Source of the DNA: Rhyacichthys aspro
Taxonomy: Eukaryota > Chordata > Actinopteri > Gobiiformes > Rhyacichthyidae
Length of the DNA: 64,000 nucleotides
Direction of reading: 5' to 3'
NCBI GenBank assembly: GCA_036850595.1
Contig: CM072160.1
Coordinates: 4,729,773 to 4,793,772, forward strand
Below, in pieces: positions 11,793-24,280 of the stretch; the stretch's first letter is position 1; the number at the start of each line of letters is the position of its first letter. Under the pieces are notes generated by a model that searched no databases, had not been told where the DNA came from, and worked only from the letters and a program-made list of their open reading frames with translations. The position numbers were made by a program, and so were the translations under genes.

Positions 11793-14782
11793 ATGAGTGC
11801 ATTGTCTTGTTTGTTCCTGTTGGGGGCGCTGTGTCTCTCCGGGTTGGTGCAGGCCCAGAGCTCGCTCCAGACTTTAAAAGAAGTGGCACGTAAGGCGTTA
11901 CCTTTACAAAACCAAGGGATAAAAGTTCTTTATGAATACATTACAAAAGAATATTAACTATACATTTATTCATTTAGCTTGAACTTTAAATATTTATGAT
12001 TGTTAATAAGTACTACTTAATCAAGCCCTGTGTTATAGCACTTTATTAACAATATAACTACGTAATATACCTGCACATTCAAACTTGTAGTGTTGATATC
12101 GTCATATAATTTTAGAAATACTGAGGGGCCCCGGTGAAGGTTTTTATAAAGGGCCCTGAAGTTTTGAATTGCATATGAACAATAATTGCATTACATTTTA
12201 AATAATTACAATATAATATAATAATAATAATAATATACAAAATGTGGAGTGAAATTTTGGTGTAAAGTAATACGGTCAACAAATAAATAAATAAATAAAT
12301 CCATCCATCCATCTTCTTTCGCTTATCCGGGGGTAACAGTCTAAGCAGAGACGCCCAGACTTCCCTCTCCCCTGACACTTCCTCCAGCTCCTCTGGGGGA
12401 ATACCGAGGCGTTCAATAAATAAATAAATAAATAAATAATTAAATGAATAAATAAATAATTTTAGTTTGTATAACAGTCTAGATATTCCTGTTTTTTCAG
12501 ATATTTCTAGTCCTCTGTAAGAAGTTGTCAGTATAGAGTAAAAAAATGCAACTATGAGAGAGAAATGTCTGCTATTTAACGGAGCAACATCTTCTATTCT
12601 CATTTTCTACAATATTATAATATATATAATATTTAAGTCCTTGATGAACACAGTTGTACCAACATACGGTGATATCACCACTAAATTATTAGTTTGTTGT
12701 TGCTACAAACACAATTCTGAATAAGTTGAGACACTGTGCAAAATGTAAACAAAACAGTATGATTTGTAAATCTAAATAAAACTATAATTTATTCATAATA
12801 GAACATTAATCATGTGTTGAAACAGACACATTTGACTATTTAATACCACACCAATGGCTTAAACTGAACGTTGCACTGTGTTTGATCCCTGTACAAGTAT
12901 CATTAGTGATTAATGCACAAATTTCTGATTTGTTTTGGTCGTCTGTAGTTAAACTGGGAGATAAACTGACCTGCACCTCCTGGGACTGCGGCTGCACCTT
13001 CAGCAAAGACCGCGGCTGCTGCTGTGGAGCCAACGAAATGTTCGCCAACGAGGACGAAGTGTTCAGACGAATGCAACACCTGTACATGGGCATCAGTGTC
13101 CTCAAAACCAAAGTCCAAGAGCTCGCAGGTCCACAGCTTCTCCTCACATCCGTTTTCCACGATGTTTGATCGATTTTGACTTATTAAAATCTCTCCTTTC
13201 TACGTTCAGCCGACAGAAAAATTGCCTTCCAAGCCAGAATGAGCCCCAGCGTCGCTATAGGAACCATCGTCCCCTGCTTCGGTCCCTTCAACATCGACGT
13301 CCCGATCCCATTTGGAACTGTCGTCGTCAATGATGGCAACGGATACAACCCTGCCCTGGGTTAGAAACAAACTGACCTGACTATTACTGAACGTCATGTC
13401 ACGATTATAACCTCGAACTGCCTCCTCCTGCTCTTTCAGGGACCTTCACTGCCCCGAGAAGTGGTGCTTACGTGTTTTCCTTCACAGTGGCGTCAATGGT
13501 GGAAGAAACCGGGCTCCTTTATCACAAAGTAAACCATTTTTTTATAGCTTCTTTTGCTGTTCTAGGCTGTTCTTGGGTTTTATTTCCAGGAGGTAGAGCA
13601 AACAGGTGCAGATAAAGTACCTCTGGATAAGCAATAATATGATATATCTAATAATAATAATAAATGATCAGAACACGAACACACTGCAGTGGGAGATAAG
13701 CTGTAGAGTTCTCAAAAATAAGCCGTTAAATCCAAAAGGTTGTGTAAACTAACAAGCAAAATGCAACAGAATCGTGTTTGTGAGAAAAGATCAAGATTAA
13801 TGTGCTTTTTCCTCAATAGACGGATTTAGGTTGTGGCGGTGAATGGGACAAAAACAAGTCACTTCCCAAAATAAAGTTCACATTTTACCTTCAGTGTGGG
13901 TTTTGGTTAGGGTTACAGGAAGTTAGTTTATTTAATATACAAAAATACAACAAAAAAAAAGAAATGTGAGTCAGCTTTTGTGCATTTTCAGACTTTTTTA
14001 CACAATATAAGGAAAATATTGTCTTTAAAATCGTGCTGTAGTACTTGAGACAGGTCTTGGACTTACGACCGGACTATTTTGTAAAGGTCTTGTCTTGTCA
14101 CGGTCTAGATCCCTAAAAATCTTAGTCTCAAACTCCTTTTTAATCAGTCTTCTCTTGGTTTAGATTCAAATGAGCTCTCGAGATCTGTTTTTGGGATTGG
14201 ATGAAAACCTTTTTATATCCAATTAAAATCTGGTTCTAACTCTGTCTCCTTCACCAAACACTAACCTCCATGAGTCTGGACTTAAAATTGGACTTTAACT
14301 GTTCCTTGTGTCTATTACTGTCTCTTGTACACTGGCCCTGGTCTAAAAGTCTTGATTTTGACTCGATCTTGATACTCTTGGGTCTCAGACATGACTTGGT
14401 GTTGGTCAGTGTGGTCTGGACTACAACACTGGTTTGGTTCTTGCCTAAACATGGCCCCATTTCTCCAGAAAGTACTAAACAGAGACTGTATTTGCAGGTG
14501 GAGCTGATTTTAGACGGAGGAGCAGTGGTCGCGGTTTGGGAGAACAACCGAGAAGACTTCCAAGACAGTGCCACTCAGGTGAGAGATAAAAACTATTGTG
14601 AATATGATTAGAAATAAGATAATAACAGATGAATCAACAGAGAAAATGGTGTGTGTTTGCAGTACGTGATCTTACCGTTGAACAAAGGAAACCAGGTTTA
14701 CCTTCGACTGGTGTCGGGACGAAAGATCTGCTCGACCCTCGACAGCAACATCTTCACTGGATACATGCTGTACCCGAACTAA
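11793..14782 (+). CDS. Secreted C1q-domain protein 3 with intron-split head (238 aa)
   Basis: Exons 11793-11889, 12949-13128, 13210-13359, 13440-13528, 14498-14578 and 14663-14782 join in frame (717 nt). The ATG follows the 3' splice site TTTTCCAG directly. Residues 1-21 are a signal peptide (LSCLFLLGALCLSGLVQA). A Cys-rich stalk follows at about residues 41-58 (CTSWDCGCTFSKDRGCCCG), then a predicted helix (EDEVFRRMQHLYMGISVLKTKVQELA). The gC1q head runs from ADRKIAFQAR (about residue 93) to FTGYMLYPN, including GTFTAPRSGAYVFSFTV. No collagen region is present. The stalk pattern is related to that of C1q gene 2, which supports a common origin, but here three introns interrupt the head that is a single exon in genes 1 and 2. 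Secretion and oligomer formation are inferred from the family; the partner is unknown. Confidence 0.85.
12301..12414 (-). mobile_element. LINE 3'-end fragment (L2/CR1-type, fish)
   Basis: On the minus strand this reads ERLGIPPEELEEVSGE then REVWASLLRLLPPD, followed by a GGATGGATGG tail. These are the last residues and 3' tail typical of L2/CR1-clade fish LINE ORF2. It lies in intron 2 of C1q gene 3 (counting the non-coding exon) and is bounded by (AAAT)n microsatellites at about 12275-12300 and 12415-12458. It is a 5'-truncated dead copy. Confidence 0.75.
14030..14470. repeat. Dispersed repeat rich in GGTCTTG/GTCTCA (intron of C1q gene 3)
   Basis: The stretch contains GTAGTACTTGAGACAGGTC near its left end. 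The inverse appears at 26380-26430 (GACTGGTCTCATGTACTAC) with similar AGACCAAGACC text, and short relatives occur at 47210-47340 and 59095-59145. A shared interspersed element is inferred; its boundaries and class are not resolved. The 113-codon open frame across it is not a gene. Confidence 0.5.
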
Positions 14783-14865
14783 CACCGCCGTAGAGAAAAA
14801 GACAACATGAAACATCCTCCTCTTTGGTTTTAAAATTTACAGCCTAGGGAAAAGATTTCACCATA

Positions 14866-14871
14866 AATAAA
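14866..14871 (+). terminator. Poly(A) signal of C1q gene 3
   Basis: AATAAA lies 84 bp after the TAA at 14780-14782. Confidence 0.6.
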
Positions 14872-14879
14872 GTCTGTTT

Positions 14880-16300
14880 GGAGAATGTGTTAAACTGTAG
14901 ACTCACATGAAGAAAGAAGTCAGTGCTGATAATCATTTTTGTGTTGATTAGTGGGATATTTGTTCGTCCACTCATTCAAATAAATTAAATAAAGAAATAA
15001 AAAACAAACATTTGCATTTTTGTGTTTTTTAAGTGACCTCATCCAGATGAAAATACACAAAATTTTACATTAAAGGTCCATTGTGTCAAATATTTCAGCA
15101 TAACATGAACAATAAGTAATAAAATTAGGCTCGGGACGGTTACTGGGAGACCAGAGAGTTGTTATGGTTCTTGTTTTGAAGAATTATAATTGTATTTTTT
15201 ATTTTTCTGGATTATTGAACCATGATAACGAATCAAACCAGTAAATTATAAGCATTTTACGCTGTAATACTGTGATATTTTTCCTCAAGGTTATCATAGC
15301 TCCCATTGGTCGACACTGATGTCAATAAGGAAGTAATGGCTGCCGATAAAACAGAGAAAGTGCATTTTCAGCTGAATGTCTTTTAACACAGTAAAAAAGC
15401 ACAAATAAGGAAAACATAAACAAAGAAAAGGGAGGCAACGTGAAATAGGGATAAATATTTGCAATTCAATCACACAATGTTTAACGAGGAGGAGATAATT
15501 GTTGTTTTGACGCTGAAATCGGAGCTAAAAGTTTACAGTAGTCTCTAAACTTCAGTTTGGTGAAATGTTTTAGTCTTTTGTGGAGGAAAAATTGGTCCAG
15601 TTTTATTTTTTAATAAAAGAAAAGCAGGAGAGGCTGCTTTTGGAGGAGAGTGGAGTCTGAGAAAAAAGAGAAAGAAAATCAAAATAAATCAAAATGAGTT
15701 GGTTTTATAAGACGTTTTTTTAAAATATATGCCTTTGATTGTTTTCTTAATAACATAAACATCCCACAGCTACAACATGCAAAGGTCACTGTCACCACTA
15801 GATGGAGTTGTGTAAAGGTTGGTGTGCACGCAAAAATAGAAAAAAAGAAGCATAATTATGAACATCTGACTTTGTGCTTTGGTTTCAGACAGAAATGTGT
15901 AAAAGACTCCAACAGAATTACTCAGGTCCTGTCCTTTTGACAATCTTACTCACGTAATAACACTCATTTTGCCAGAATTATACAGAATTATGAGCCTAAA
16001 AACTAAAATGAATACAGCTCATTCCCACTTAGTGTTACTCATCTCATTGTAACATTATAGAAGCATGAGTAACAGAAAGGTAGATTTGTTCATGTCAGAG
16101 CTGGGCGTGTGGCGAGCACTCGAACGCAACGCTCTCTCTCGGTTTATCCTGGACATACATGGACTTTTGTGAATGAATAATGATGTCTGTGTCAAAACTC
16201 GCCGCTCTTCTCCTCCACCCGTTGCCTCTTTGCTCCGTCGCTCGGCCTCGCTCCGCAGCAGCTCCTGAAACTATTTGGAGAATTCCCTCTGACCGCACCA
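14880..16300. other. Intergenic, between C1q gene 3 and tagln
   Basis: No coding exon is seen. A degraded relative of the TTAA MITE may begin at 15069 (TTAAAGGTCCATTGTGT), and 15299-15330 (CCCATTGGTCGACACTGATG) is the inverse of sequence inside the full MITE at about 20978-21000. From about 16090 the base composition rises towards the tagln promoter. Confidence 0.45.
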
Positions 16301-16340
16301 GCCCCAACCCGGCTGCTGTCTGTGATTCAACTCGCTCTAC

Positions 16341-16350
16341 CCAAATAAGG
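16341..16350 (+). promoter_or_regulatory. tagln: CArG box 1 (distal SRF site) of tagln
   Basis: CCAAATAAGG is a perfect match to the serum-response-factor consensus CC(A/T)6GG. It lies about 220 bp upstream of the inferred start of tagln exon 1 and 72 bp from a second perfect CArG box. Mammalian SM22-alpha promoters are known to need two such boxes for SRF/myocardin-driven smooth-muscle expression. Confidence 0.8.
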
Positions 16351-16412
16351 CTCCACCGCTGGAGAAGGATGCTGAGCGCAGAGAGAGAGGGAGAGCTGCT
16401 GAAAGGCCATGC

Positions 16413-16422
16413 CCATTTAAGG
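16413..16422 (+). promoter_or_regulatory. tagln: CArG box 2 (proximal SRF site) of tagln
   Basis: CCATTTAAGG is a second perfect CC(A/T)6GG site, about 150 bp upstream of the inferred tagln start. A TTTTTAAG element at about 16516-16538 could serve as the TATA-like box. Confidence 0.8.
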
Positions 16423-16559
16423 ACGAAGTTTCCTATTTTGCAGCTACCAGTACTTCTCCACTCTCCCTCCCTCTGAAAGAGTCGAAAGAGTGAAGTCATC
16501 TCTGCCTCGTCTGGTCTTTTTAAGCCGGCGTTTTTAAGAGGGAGGTTCCTGCCAGACTT

Positions 16560-16620
16560 GGACCAGCTCTCAGTCTAACATCAGCCGCAGCAAAAGCACT
16601 GAAGCCCCATTCCTTTAACA
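16560..16620 (+). other. tagln: tagln non-coding exon 1 (5' UTR)
   Basis: The sequence ends in a consensus 5' splice site (TTTAACA/GTGAGTAT; exon end 16620). It lies just downstream of the two CArG boxes. The first coding exon has a 3' splice site at 24270-24271 only nine bases before its ATG, so an upstream non-coding exon is required, as in other tagln genes. The 5' end is approximate. Confidence 0.65.
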
Positions 16621-17649
16621 GTGAGTATACTTTTGCCTTTTACAATCGTGAAATGAGACTTTGTAAGTTTATTTGAGTGGACATTTTGGGTTGTAAGCCA
16701 TTTTGTAGAATCAAGAAAATCGTTTTAGAAGTTGTTTATGAAGGTATTGTAATGGGTTTTTTTTTGGTCCAATAACAGGCAAAGGTGTTTTTGAAGGGCA
16801 ATAGTAAAAGAAAATAACATTACACACAAAAATAAGAGCATAATCATGTGTGTTATATAAAAAAAAGGCAAGATTCAATAGTACTTGGCAGTATCAGAGC
16901 ATCTTGAACTCATTTAAGCTTGGAGAATGTTATTGGACCACAGTGAAATAGTAAAAATAAGAAGAAAAAAAAAAGCATTGCAAAACAATTAGAGCATGCT
17001 GAATGCAACTATGAAAAAGGCAAGATTCAAAACTGGGTTTGTCCAGATGAAGATAACAGTACTCAGCAGTATCAGAGTTACTCACATCAGCTCCGATATG
17101 TGGCAATGTTTGGGTGTAATTTAAAGTAAATAAAGACACAAAAGTAAAGCAAACTGCAAATGGAGCTGTGTTAAAGCAATAAAAGGCACTAAAAATGGCT
17201 TTTTTTGAGTAAGTTGCTCTGAAATCTGTGCATGATACTGATCTCTGTATCACTGAGTACTCAATTTTACTCATTCGGGGAAAAAGTGGTAATGGGACAT
17301 CCTTATAACCTGCGCAGAAGTTATTAAAAGTATGTACTGTGTAATGAAGCACTGTGTAACGTTTTAATTCAAATACATGGGGTTTTAAAATCATTACAGA
17401 GCCTGGGTCAAGAGGGAGTCCACTATGTAACTCTGAGTGACTGCATGCTATTATCTCATGAGAACACAAATCTTGCCTGAACATGTCACAACAAGACAAA
17501 TTTACATCACAACCTAACAATTCTTTATGTGTTTTTAAGCAGAGTTTGTCTCCGTTACTTCTTCACAGGGCGTTCACTCTGAAAAATGAGATAGTGTGGC
17601 TTTAAAACTGAATCTAATGAGAGTGTTCAGCTGTTTCTAATTAATAGAA

Positions 17650-18060
17650 GAGTATAAAAATAAGAGGAAGTACTCTGTTCCTCTACTTAAGTAAAAGTAC
17701 AGGTAAAAAGGCAGAAATGAACTCAAGTAAAAGTATCACATCAAAATTCTTACTGAGTCAAAGTATTAAAGTACTTGCTTTTAAATGTACTTTAAAGTAT
17801 AAAAGTATTTGACTCAATCATTATGTTACTCAACACTAGGTTTAGGTAAATATTTATGTACCACAATTTTAAAACTCAAATTTACTTGTATTTGTGAAGC
17901 TAATGTAAAAATGTAGTAAAGTAGAAAGTACAGATATTTGCTCTAAAATGTAATGGAGTAAAAGTCAAAGTATCCTCTTTAAGTTAAGTACAGATACTTG
18001 AAAAAATGCCCTTAAGTACAGTGATGGAGTATTTTTACTTCGTTACATTCCACCAATGCA
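17650..18060. repeat. Dispersed AAGTAAAAGTA-rich repeat
   Basis: Many AGTAAAAGTAC, AAGTATTAAAGTACTT and similar strings form partly palindromic text, ending GTTACATTCCACCA near 18055. This style of sequence is common in fish genomes as an interspersed element. A shorter relative lies at 9475-9565. Class and ends were not determined. Confidence 0.5.
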
Positions 18061-20512
18061 TAAGATAAACCAGTAATAAAGTAATAAAACATACTGTAGT
18101 AACAAAAAGCACCACTAGATGGAGTTGAGGATGGTCTTGAGTGTAGGATTTCAAGCAGGTTTTCAGCCAGAAATAGGAAAAAATAATGTTGAATGAAAGG
18201 AATATACAGGAACCTTACTGGAGTCTGTATGCTTCCAATACTGTGCCATGGCCTTAGACAGAAAGACTGGCTTCAGGAGAGTTTAATCTATTTAAATTAA
18301 GTTAAATAAGGATTGTTTGTAGCAGTTAATCATCTGCCTGTGCAAATAAAAGTAGCTGTACTTGGATTTAAACAGGCAAATAACCCTCTGCTGCTGTCGG
18401 CCCCGGATCAGCGAGAGATACAAAAGCTGCTTCCACAGGTTTTAATGACAAATGTTGAAGTCAAGACCGAGATTAGAGTGAAGCCAGGTTAATGCAAGAA
18501 AATACCAAGAGTTAAGACCAAAACCGAGCTTAATCCATCGTAAGAGATACGTCTAAATCTCAGATGAGCAACAAATTCATGAAGGGGGTTTACTAAAGAG
18601 GCAGGAGGGGGTCATTGGTGGAAAATAAATCAAGAAATGACAATGTTCTTGGGGCAATTTGGTGATGCAGACAAATCATAAGTTGTGGTCTTGGTTGGTT
18701 TTGTTTAAACATCGAAAGACCTCGACAGAAGTGAGTAAAGCTTTGATCCAAGAGTATGTTCCATGAGCGTGACAGTGACTATAGAGTGGTTGGATCATAG
18801 TTATAAAAGCCTACTGTTTTCCTGCTCAAACTTGACTGAGACTCTGTGGGTGTTGTCTGACTTTTATAAGGGCAGTCGCCAATAGTGAGCGCTCACATTA
18901 ACCAGACAAAACTAGTCCAAGAACAAAGAGGGGAATATAAAGAAATGAACTCCGCTTTCAGACCGCAATGACTGCAGTCGAAAAGTCCATCGATGCAACG
19001 AAACTGCAGGCATTAAGTTTGTCAAACTCGCGACAGGTTCTGCTCTTATATAAAGTCTGGAATAGCGTAAGTAACTCAGCTTTTAGTGCAGCTGGCATCG
19101 AACGGAGGGGTCATAAAACTGAAGAAACACAGGCTACAGTTCATTAACTGAACCAGGGTTTGCCAAATAGTGGGGCAGGACCAATGGTGAGGCAATGTAA
19201 CACTTGGATTTGGGAAGAAAAAATAGAAAAATGTGCAAGCTTCTAATGGAAAGAGTTACAAGACGATAAAACAGTAACAAAAAGCAACTAAACAGAACGG
19301 GGCAGATTGAACAGGAAACAAAAATCATGCATAAAGCTGTGCAGTGCGTCGTAATACTTTGGTAAACACGGCCAAAAACACAAGGAAACCATAGTCACTA
19401 TTATTTGACCTCGCCCTGAGTGATATCTCTCTCTCAGTTCATTATGTAATGGTTAAGTTTATCTGAGGCAAAGCAGCATGAGGCCAACCCACATCCACCA
19501 CAGCCCTGACTTCGGCTTCCTGTTCTGGCATCGGGGGCCTTTACCATGGCAATAAGAGCAACACAGCAGCACAACACTGCAAACACAAGAATGAGACACG
19601 GAGCTGGTGAAGTCACGGCTGTGGGTTGAGACTTTCAAGACTCAAAAAGCAGGGATTAATGATTTATCTGGACTTAAATGTGCATTGTGTACGTTTAAGA
19701 AATAGGGAGATATCAGTCAAAGTTATGTTTTTGGTTGTTCTGTGAAAAAAAAGATAGTTAAAGCTCCGTAAAACCCCGTAAAAAACCCTGTTTCTACAAT
19801 AAAGCACACAAACCGAGCCCAATGAACAATCTTCTGTGGTTGTTTTATAAGTTTTTAAATAGAACTCATCATCAAACCTATTTAAATTGTGTTTGTCCAT
19901 CAGTGTGTCCCTTCAGGGCTACCATAGCTCCTAACAGGCTGCAGAATGGAGGGGTGTGAGGTGTAAAAATGTGTAATTTCATCACTAAATGTTGTCAAAT
20001 GCTGCAAACTGCACCTTTAGCTGAAGATATTGTTTCTATATCTGCCATTTTTGACATTTGTATTTGTGTTATGCGTTGTGTATTGCTGATTACTCAGTGT
20101 AGGAACATGAAATCTGGCTGCAAAATGCCATCATTCAGTTCAGACATGTCTTCAGTAGAAATTACTTCATGAAGGCAGGTCTTACTGTTAACGCTTTTAA
20201 AATACCTCACTGAAAACTTAAACCAGTGGAAAGAGTTAGCACACGTGTCAATAGATGCTATTTTAGACGCACATTTTGTTGGATTGAGGATAATTACGCC
20301 CTAAATGTGGTAATAATTTAGTTTCAAAAGTTGTGGTGAAGAGTTACTAAGACCAAAAGTATGTGAACTGGAAACAATGGTGCGGGTTTGTGTGTAAGAG
20401 TCACAAAGTATTAAGTGAAAATGGTTCGTTTTGATTACAACATACTACAACATAAAAAGCATGGCCTACAAGATGCTTAAAACATTAATAGAAATATACA
20501 AATAAAGGTTAC

Positions 20513-21240
20513 TTAAAGGTGCAGTGTGTAGTTTTTGTAACATCTATTCGCAGAAATACTGAATGCACTTTTTCTTTCTGTAACCTGTGAGCAACTACAG
20601 TAGCCCTGCAGGGACATACTGTTGCCTAGGAACAGGTCACATGATGAGTGCTCAACAAAAACAGGAAGAAATTAAACTAATGGCTTCTTCTATTGAGCTT
20701 CAAAGTGGCGTTACCTGATTTTCTTTTTGCCATCCCTGTCTCAGACACCACTGAGAGAAAAAAGTAAAACTGGACCATTTTTTCCTCCACAAAATACTAA
20801 TACATTACACCAAAATCTAGAGCTTACCGTAAAGTTTTATCTCAGTTTTCAGCTTCAGAACGGCATTCATCTCCTCCTTGTTAAACACTGCGTAATTAAA
20901 CAACCAATATTTGCACTTGCTTCACGTTTCCTGCCTTTTCTTTGTTTATATTTGATCAGGAACCATTATTTCCTCATTGACATCGGTGTCGACCAATGGG
21001 AGCGCTCCTTTTTCCGGAAGCAAGCTGTGATTGGCCAAAGCTTTCATTCAGCACTGACAATTCTCATCTATTAAAAACCTTAATAATAAAGTCTAGATGA
21101 TGTCTTAAGGTCTATTTTTTTCCTCAAATGATTCATATTAAAATATTCCATCAGGATTTAAGTGGTTCTTTTTCTCACATCCACAAAAAAAACTGAAAAA
21201 TCCAGGTTTAAAGACAACATTTTACACACTGCACCTTTAA
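20513..21240. mobile_element. Intact MITE with 18-bp perfect terminal inverted repeats
   Basis: The left end TTAAAGGTGCAGTGTGTA (20513-20530) is the exact inverse of the right end (21223-21240). The 728-bp element includes the outer TTAA on each side, so TTAA may be the target duplication, as in piggyBac-type insertions. It contains the GTAGCCCTGCAGGGACATACTG core at 20600-20621. No transposase frame is visible; the 115-codon open frame at 20727-21074 has no recognisable domain. It sits in tagln intron 1. Confidence 0.85.
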
Positions 21241-24200
21241 GCTACTTTATGAAGTCAATATCTATTTCTGTTAAATTGATTAAGCTGAGTTATAGTGATG
21301 TGTTTTCATATCTCAGGTGAACACAGGCTCCAGACAGACAGCCCAGAAGCCTGTTTGACGTAATTCTGACTTATTAGCTCTGGGCCATGTCCCAATCATA
21401 ACAACGGGACCCGAGATACACATAAATCCCACTGTACGGAGCTGGAATGGGCTAAACTCTAAAAATACAATCTGCGTTTATGCTCTACAAAAGGGCATTG
21501 AGTCCATTATGTTCAGAGCATCACATTTTCGACTTAAAAAGTGAATGTTTGGTTGGCAATTGTGGTCAAAAGTAATCTTTATGAGGCAAAGGCCGAGAGA
21601 CGAATGGAAAAATGAGTGCATACCAGAAAAACAACGCTCTGTAATAGTGATTATAGTGACGCAGGAAATAACAAGAGCGATGAGGATGTTTGCGAAGAGA
21701 GAAGAGGATGTGTGTTTGCGGTTAGATGTTGTAAGTGAGCGTGTTTCCTCGCTGTGGTGTTGTTTTGTGGTTTTGGAAAAGCTCTTTAGGCAACGGCAAG
21801 AATATTAAACAGGGCTGGTGGCCATCGTCTGTGGATAATACAGACTGTAACACGTTAATGCAAATAGTGTAGAATATAGAGGGTTTAAAGTGATAGTTTG
21901 GGTAATTTTATGGTATTTAGGTGGAGTTAGTGTATTAGCTTTAGCAGATGTTTCTCAGTGTGGCCCCAAACTGGAGAGCTGCAGCCAAAGGTGTACAAGC
22001 TAAAATGTAGTCGAGAAAAGGGCATTTTAAACCAAAAAAAGATGATTCATTTAGTTGCACACAGGTTTAAAGTGGTTTAACTAGGATGCCATCTGATTTT
22101 GAATGAGTTTAAGCTCTGTGTTATTGGATTTGGACAGGTTTTATGTGGTTTATCTTGGCCTTTAAAGTGCTTTGAAGAGGTTTCAAGTGGTTACAACTAG
22201 ATCTGGTCAGGTTTAAAGTATTTTAACGTGCCTTTAATTGGGTTTAAAAGAATCTGCACCGGTTAAAACTGGATTTGGATGGGCTTTAAGCCATTTAATT
22301 TGGGCACTTTTTATTTTGAACAGATATTCACTGTATATAATTGGATTTGGACAGGTTTTATGTGGTTTATCTTAGACTTTAACCAGTTTTGAATGGATTT
22401 AAAGTGGTTATAACTGGATTTGAACTGTAGTATTTGGCACCATCCAGTGGAGCGCAGTTTTATTCTTTGAGACCTTCTTTTCTGCAGCCAGTGAAAATAT
22501 ATGGTAGCCCTGCAGGGACATACAGTTGTCTATGAACAAACCCAGTGGAAATAAGTTACATGGTGAATTTACTTTTTATAACAAAATGACTTTAGATCAC
22601 AGAAATGTCTTAAACCTTCGTGCAAGACTGTAACATGAGTGTGCTTCTTCTGCAGCAGTGCTCAGTTTGTACACTGTTTAACTGCAGTACATTATTTTCT
22701 TACTTTGGATGTAAGGTTTTCAAGGAGTTTCAAGACAAAGATTTACGCTACAATCAATTAAACCCATGTGTTTTACTCTCATCACCTGGTAAATCACTTT
22801 CTTCTGGTTTCTAATATCTAATATAACAATAAAAGTGACAGGAAATGGTGTAATAATAAGTGTCATAATAAAACAAAACAAGAAATTTACCAAAATGACA
22901 TGTGCAAAAGGCATCAGTACACGTGGATTTTGGGAGCTCTTAACACACTGACTTTGGTTTAACTATGAGGGACATGGTGAAAACTTGACCTGTCTTATCT
23001 CTAGGACTCTTGGGTTTAACCTTTCACATCTAAACTTTGACCTCCCCTTTAGGAACAGGAAGTCGAAGACATCAAGATGGCAGCAAAGGTTGTATGGTGC
23101 AGACAGCGCCGTGATTTGGGTGTTGCACTTGGCTGGAGGCTCGAAGGCGATACAAAAGCAAAATAAAAAAAGCGCTGGCAGTGACTTATGTGCTGACAGA
23201 TAAAAGGATGATGAATGTGAGAGTGTGGATGTTAAAAAATGAGCTGGCTGAAACAGAGCTCACACTGTACCCCTGTTAGGACCAGACTTAATGCTTTTTA
23301 TGGGGTGCAGTAAGTGACACAAAGCTTTTAAGACACAAACAGAGAAACGGAGCTTATGTGCTTTTGACATGATGCATGAAACAAGGAGTATTTAAAAATG
23401 GCAGGACCCGGACACTGCATGTTGTCGCATATAGCTTTGTTTACTGCAAAAATAATCATGTTCCAGTCAAAAATAGGATTTAAATCATGCAAGATACGAG
23501 AAGCTCCGCAAAGCATCACATTGTCAACATAAAAATCAGTTAAACTACAATAAATTTATAATTTATTTATCAACACATTCTATGCTTGCTTGTTTGTTGC
23601 ATATACTTTTGTTTCGTTGCAGAATTGTAATGAAAAATGTCCGAAAATTTACAAGAATAGCACTGGCTTTGTTCACACTGGCCTCAAAAGTGACTGAAAT
23701 CAGGTTTGGGAGAATTCACTGGACCCAGGACAGAACACATATGATGTTTGTGAATTGAATTATGGCCCATGCATTCAATTCAGTTCATTTGACTTGATTT
23801 GGAATTGATTTGTATATGTGTGTTATTTTAGAAACTAATCTAATGTAGGCCATGTTTGAGGCCAGTGTGAACGTAGCCAGTCGTTATCTCCAAGCTACTT
23901 TCCCTGACATGACTTTTCTTTGGACTTATCTCTTTCTCTCTTTGGCTATGTTCACACTGAAGGTAAAAGTGACCCTTATTTATTCATTTATAACAACTCC
24001 ACTGTTAAACTGCAGTGAAGAATTAATAAAAGTGTAATTATAGAAGCTTAGGGTAGAGTTATAGGTGCTTAAATATAATTAGGATGTATTCAAAAAGTAT
24101 CTCCCACATTACAAAGGTCTGTTGTGAGCCACTTTTGAAAACAGTGTAAACTCAGCCAAAGCCCTTTTCTGATCAAAATGTGCAAACCTTGAATAGTTTT

Positions 24201-24280
24201 TGATGTATTTTCCTTTCTCTTTACCCCCGCCTTCATCATCTTATCCACTCCATCCCTCTCTAAACTCTCAGGGAGTCGGC

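Larger units (their letters stand above)
16621..24271 (+). other. tagln: tagln intron 1, repeat-rich
   Basis: This 7.65-kb intron holds a dispersed repeat (17650-18060), an intact MITE (20513-21240), fragments carrying the conserved GTAGCCCTGCAGGGAC core (19905-19940 inverted, 22503-22530) and degenerate GGATTTGGACAGGTTTTATG text at 22120-22420 related to the 21-bp minisatellite. No alternative coding exon was recognised, although regulatory elements in it cannot be excluded. Confidence 0.6.

Noticed and set aside
12112..12603. 163-codon minus-strand open frame
   Set aside because: Only its middle (12301-12414) is meaningful, as the tail of a dead LINE; the rest is microsatellite and intron.
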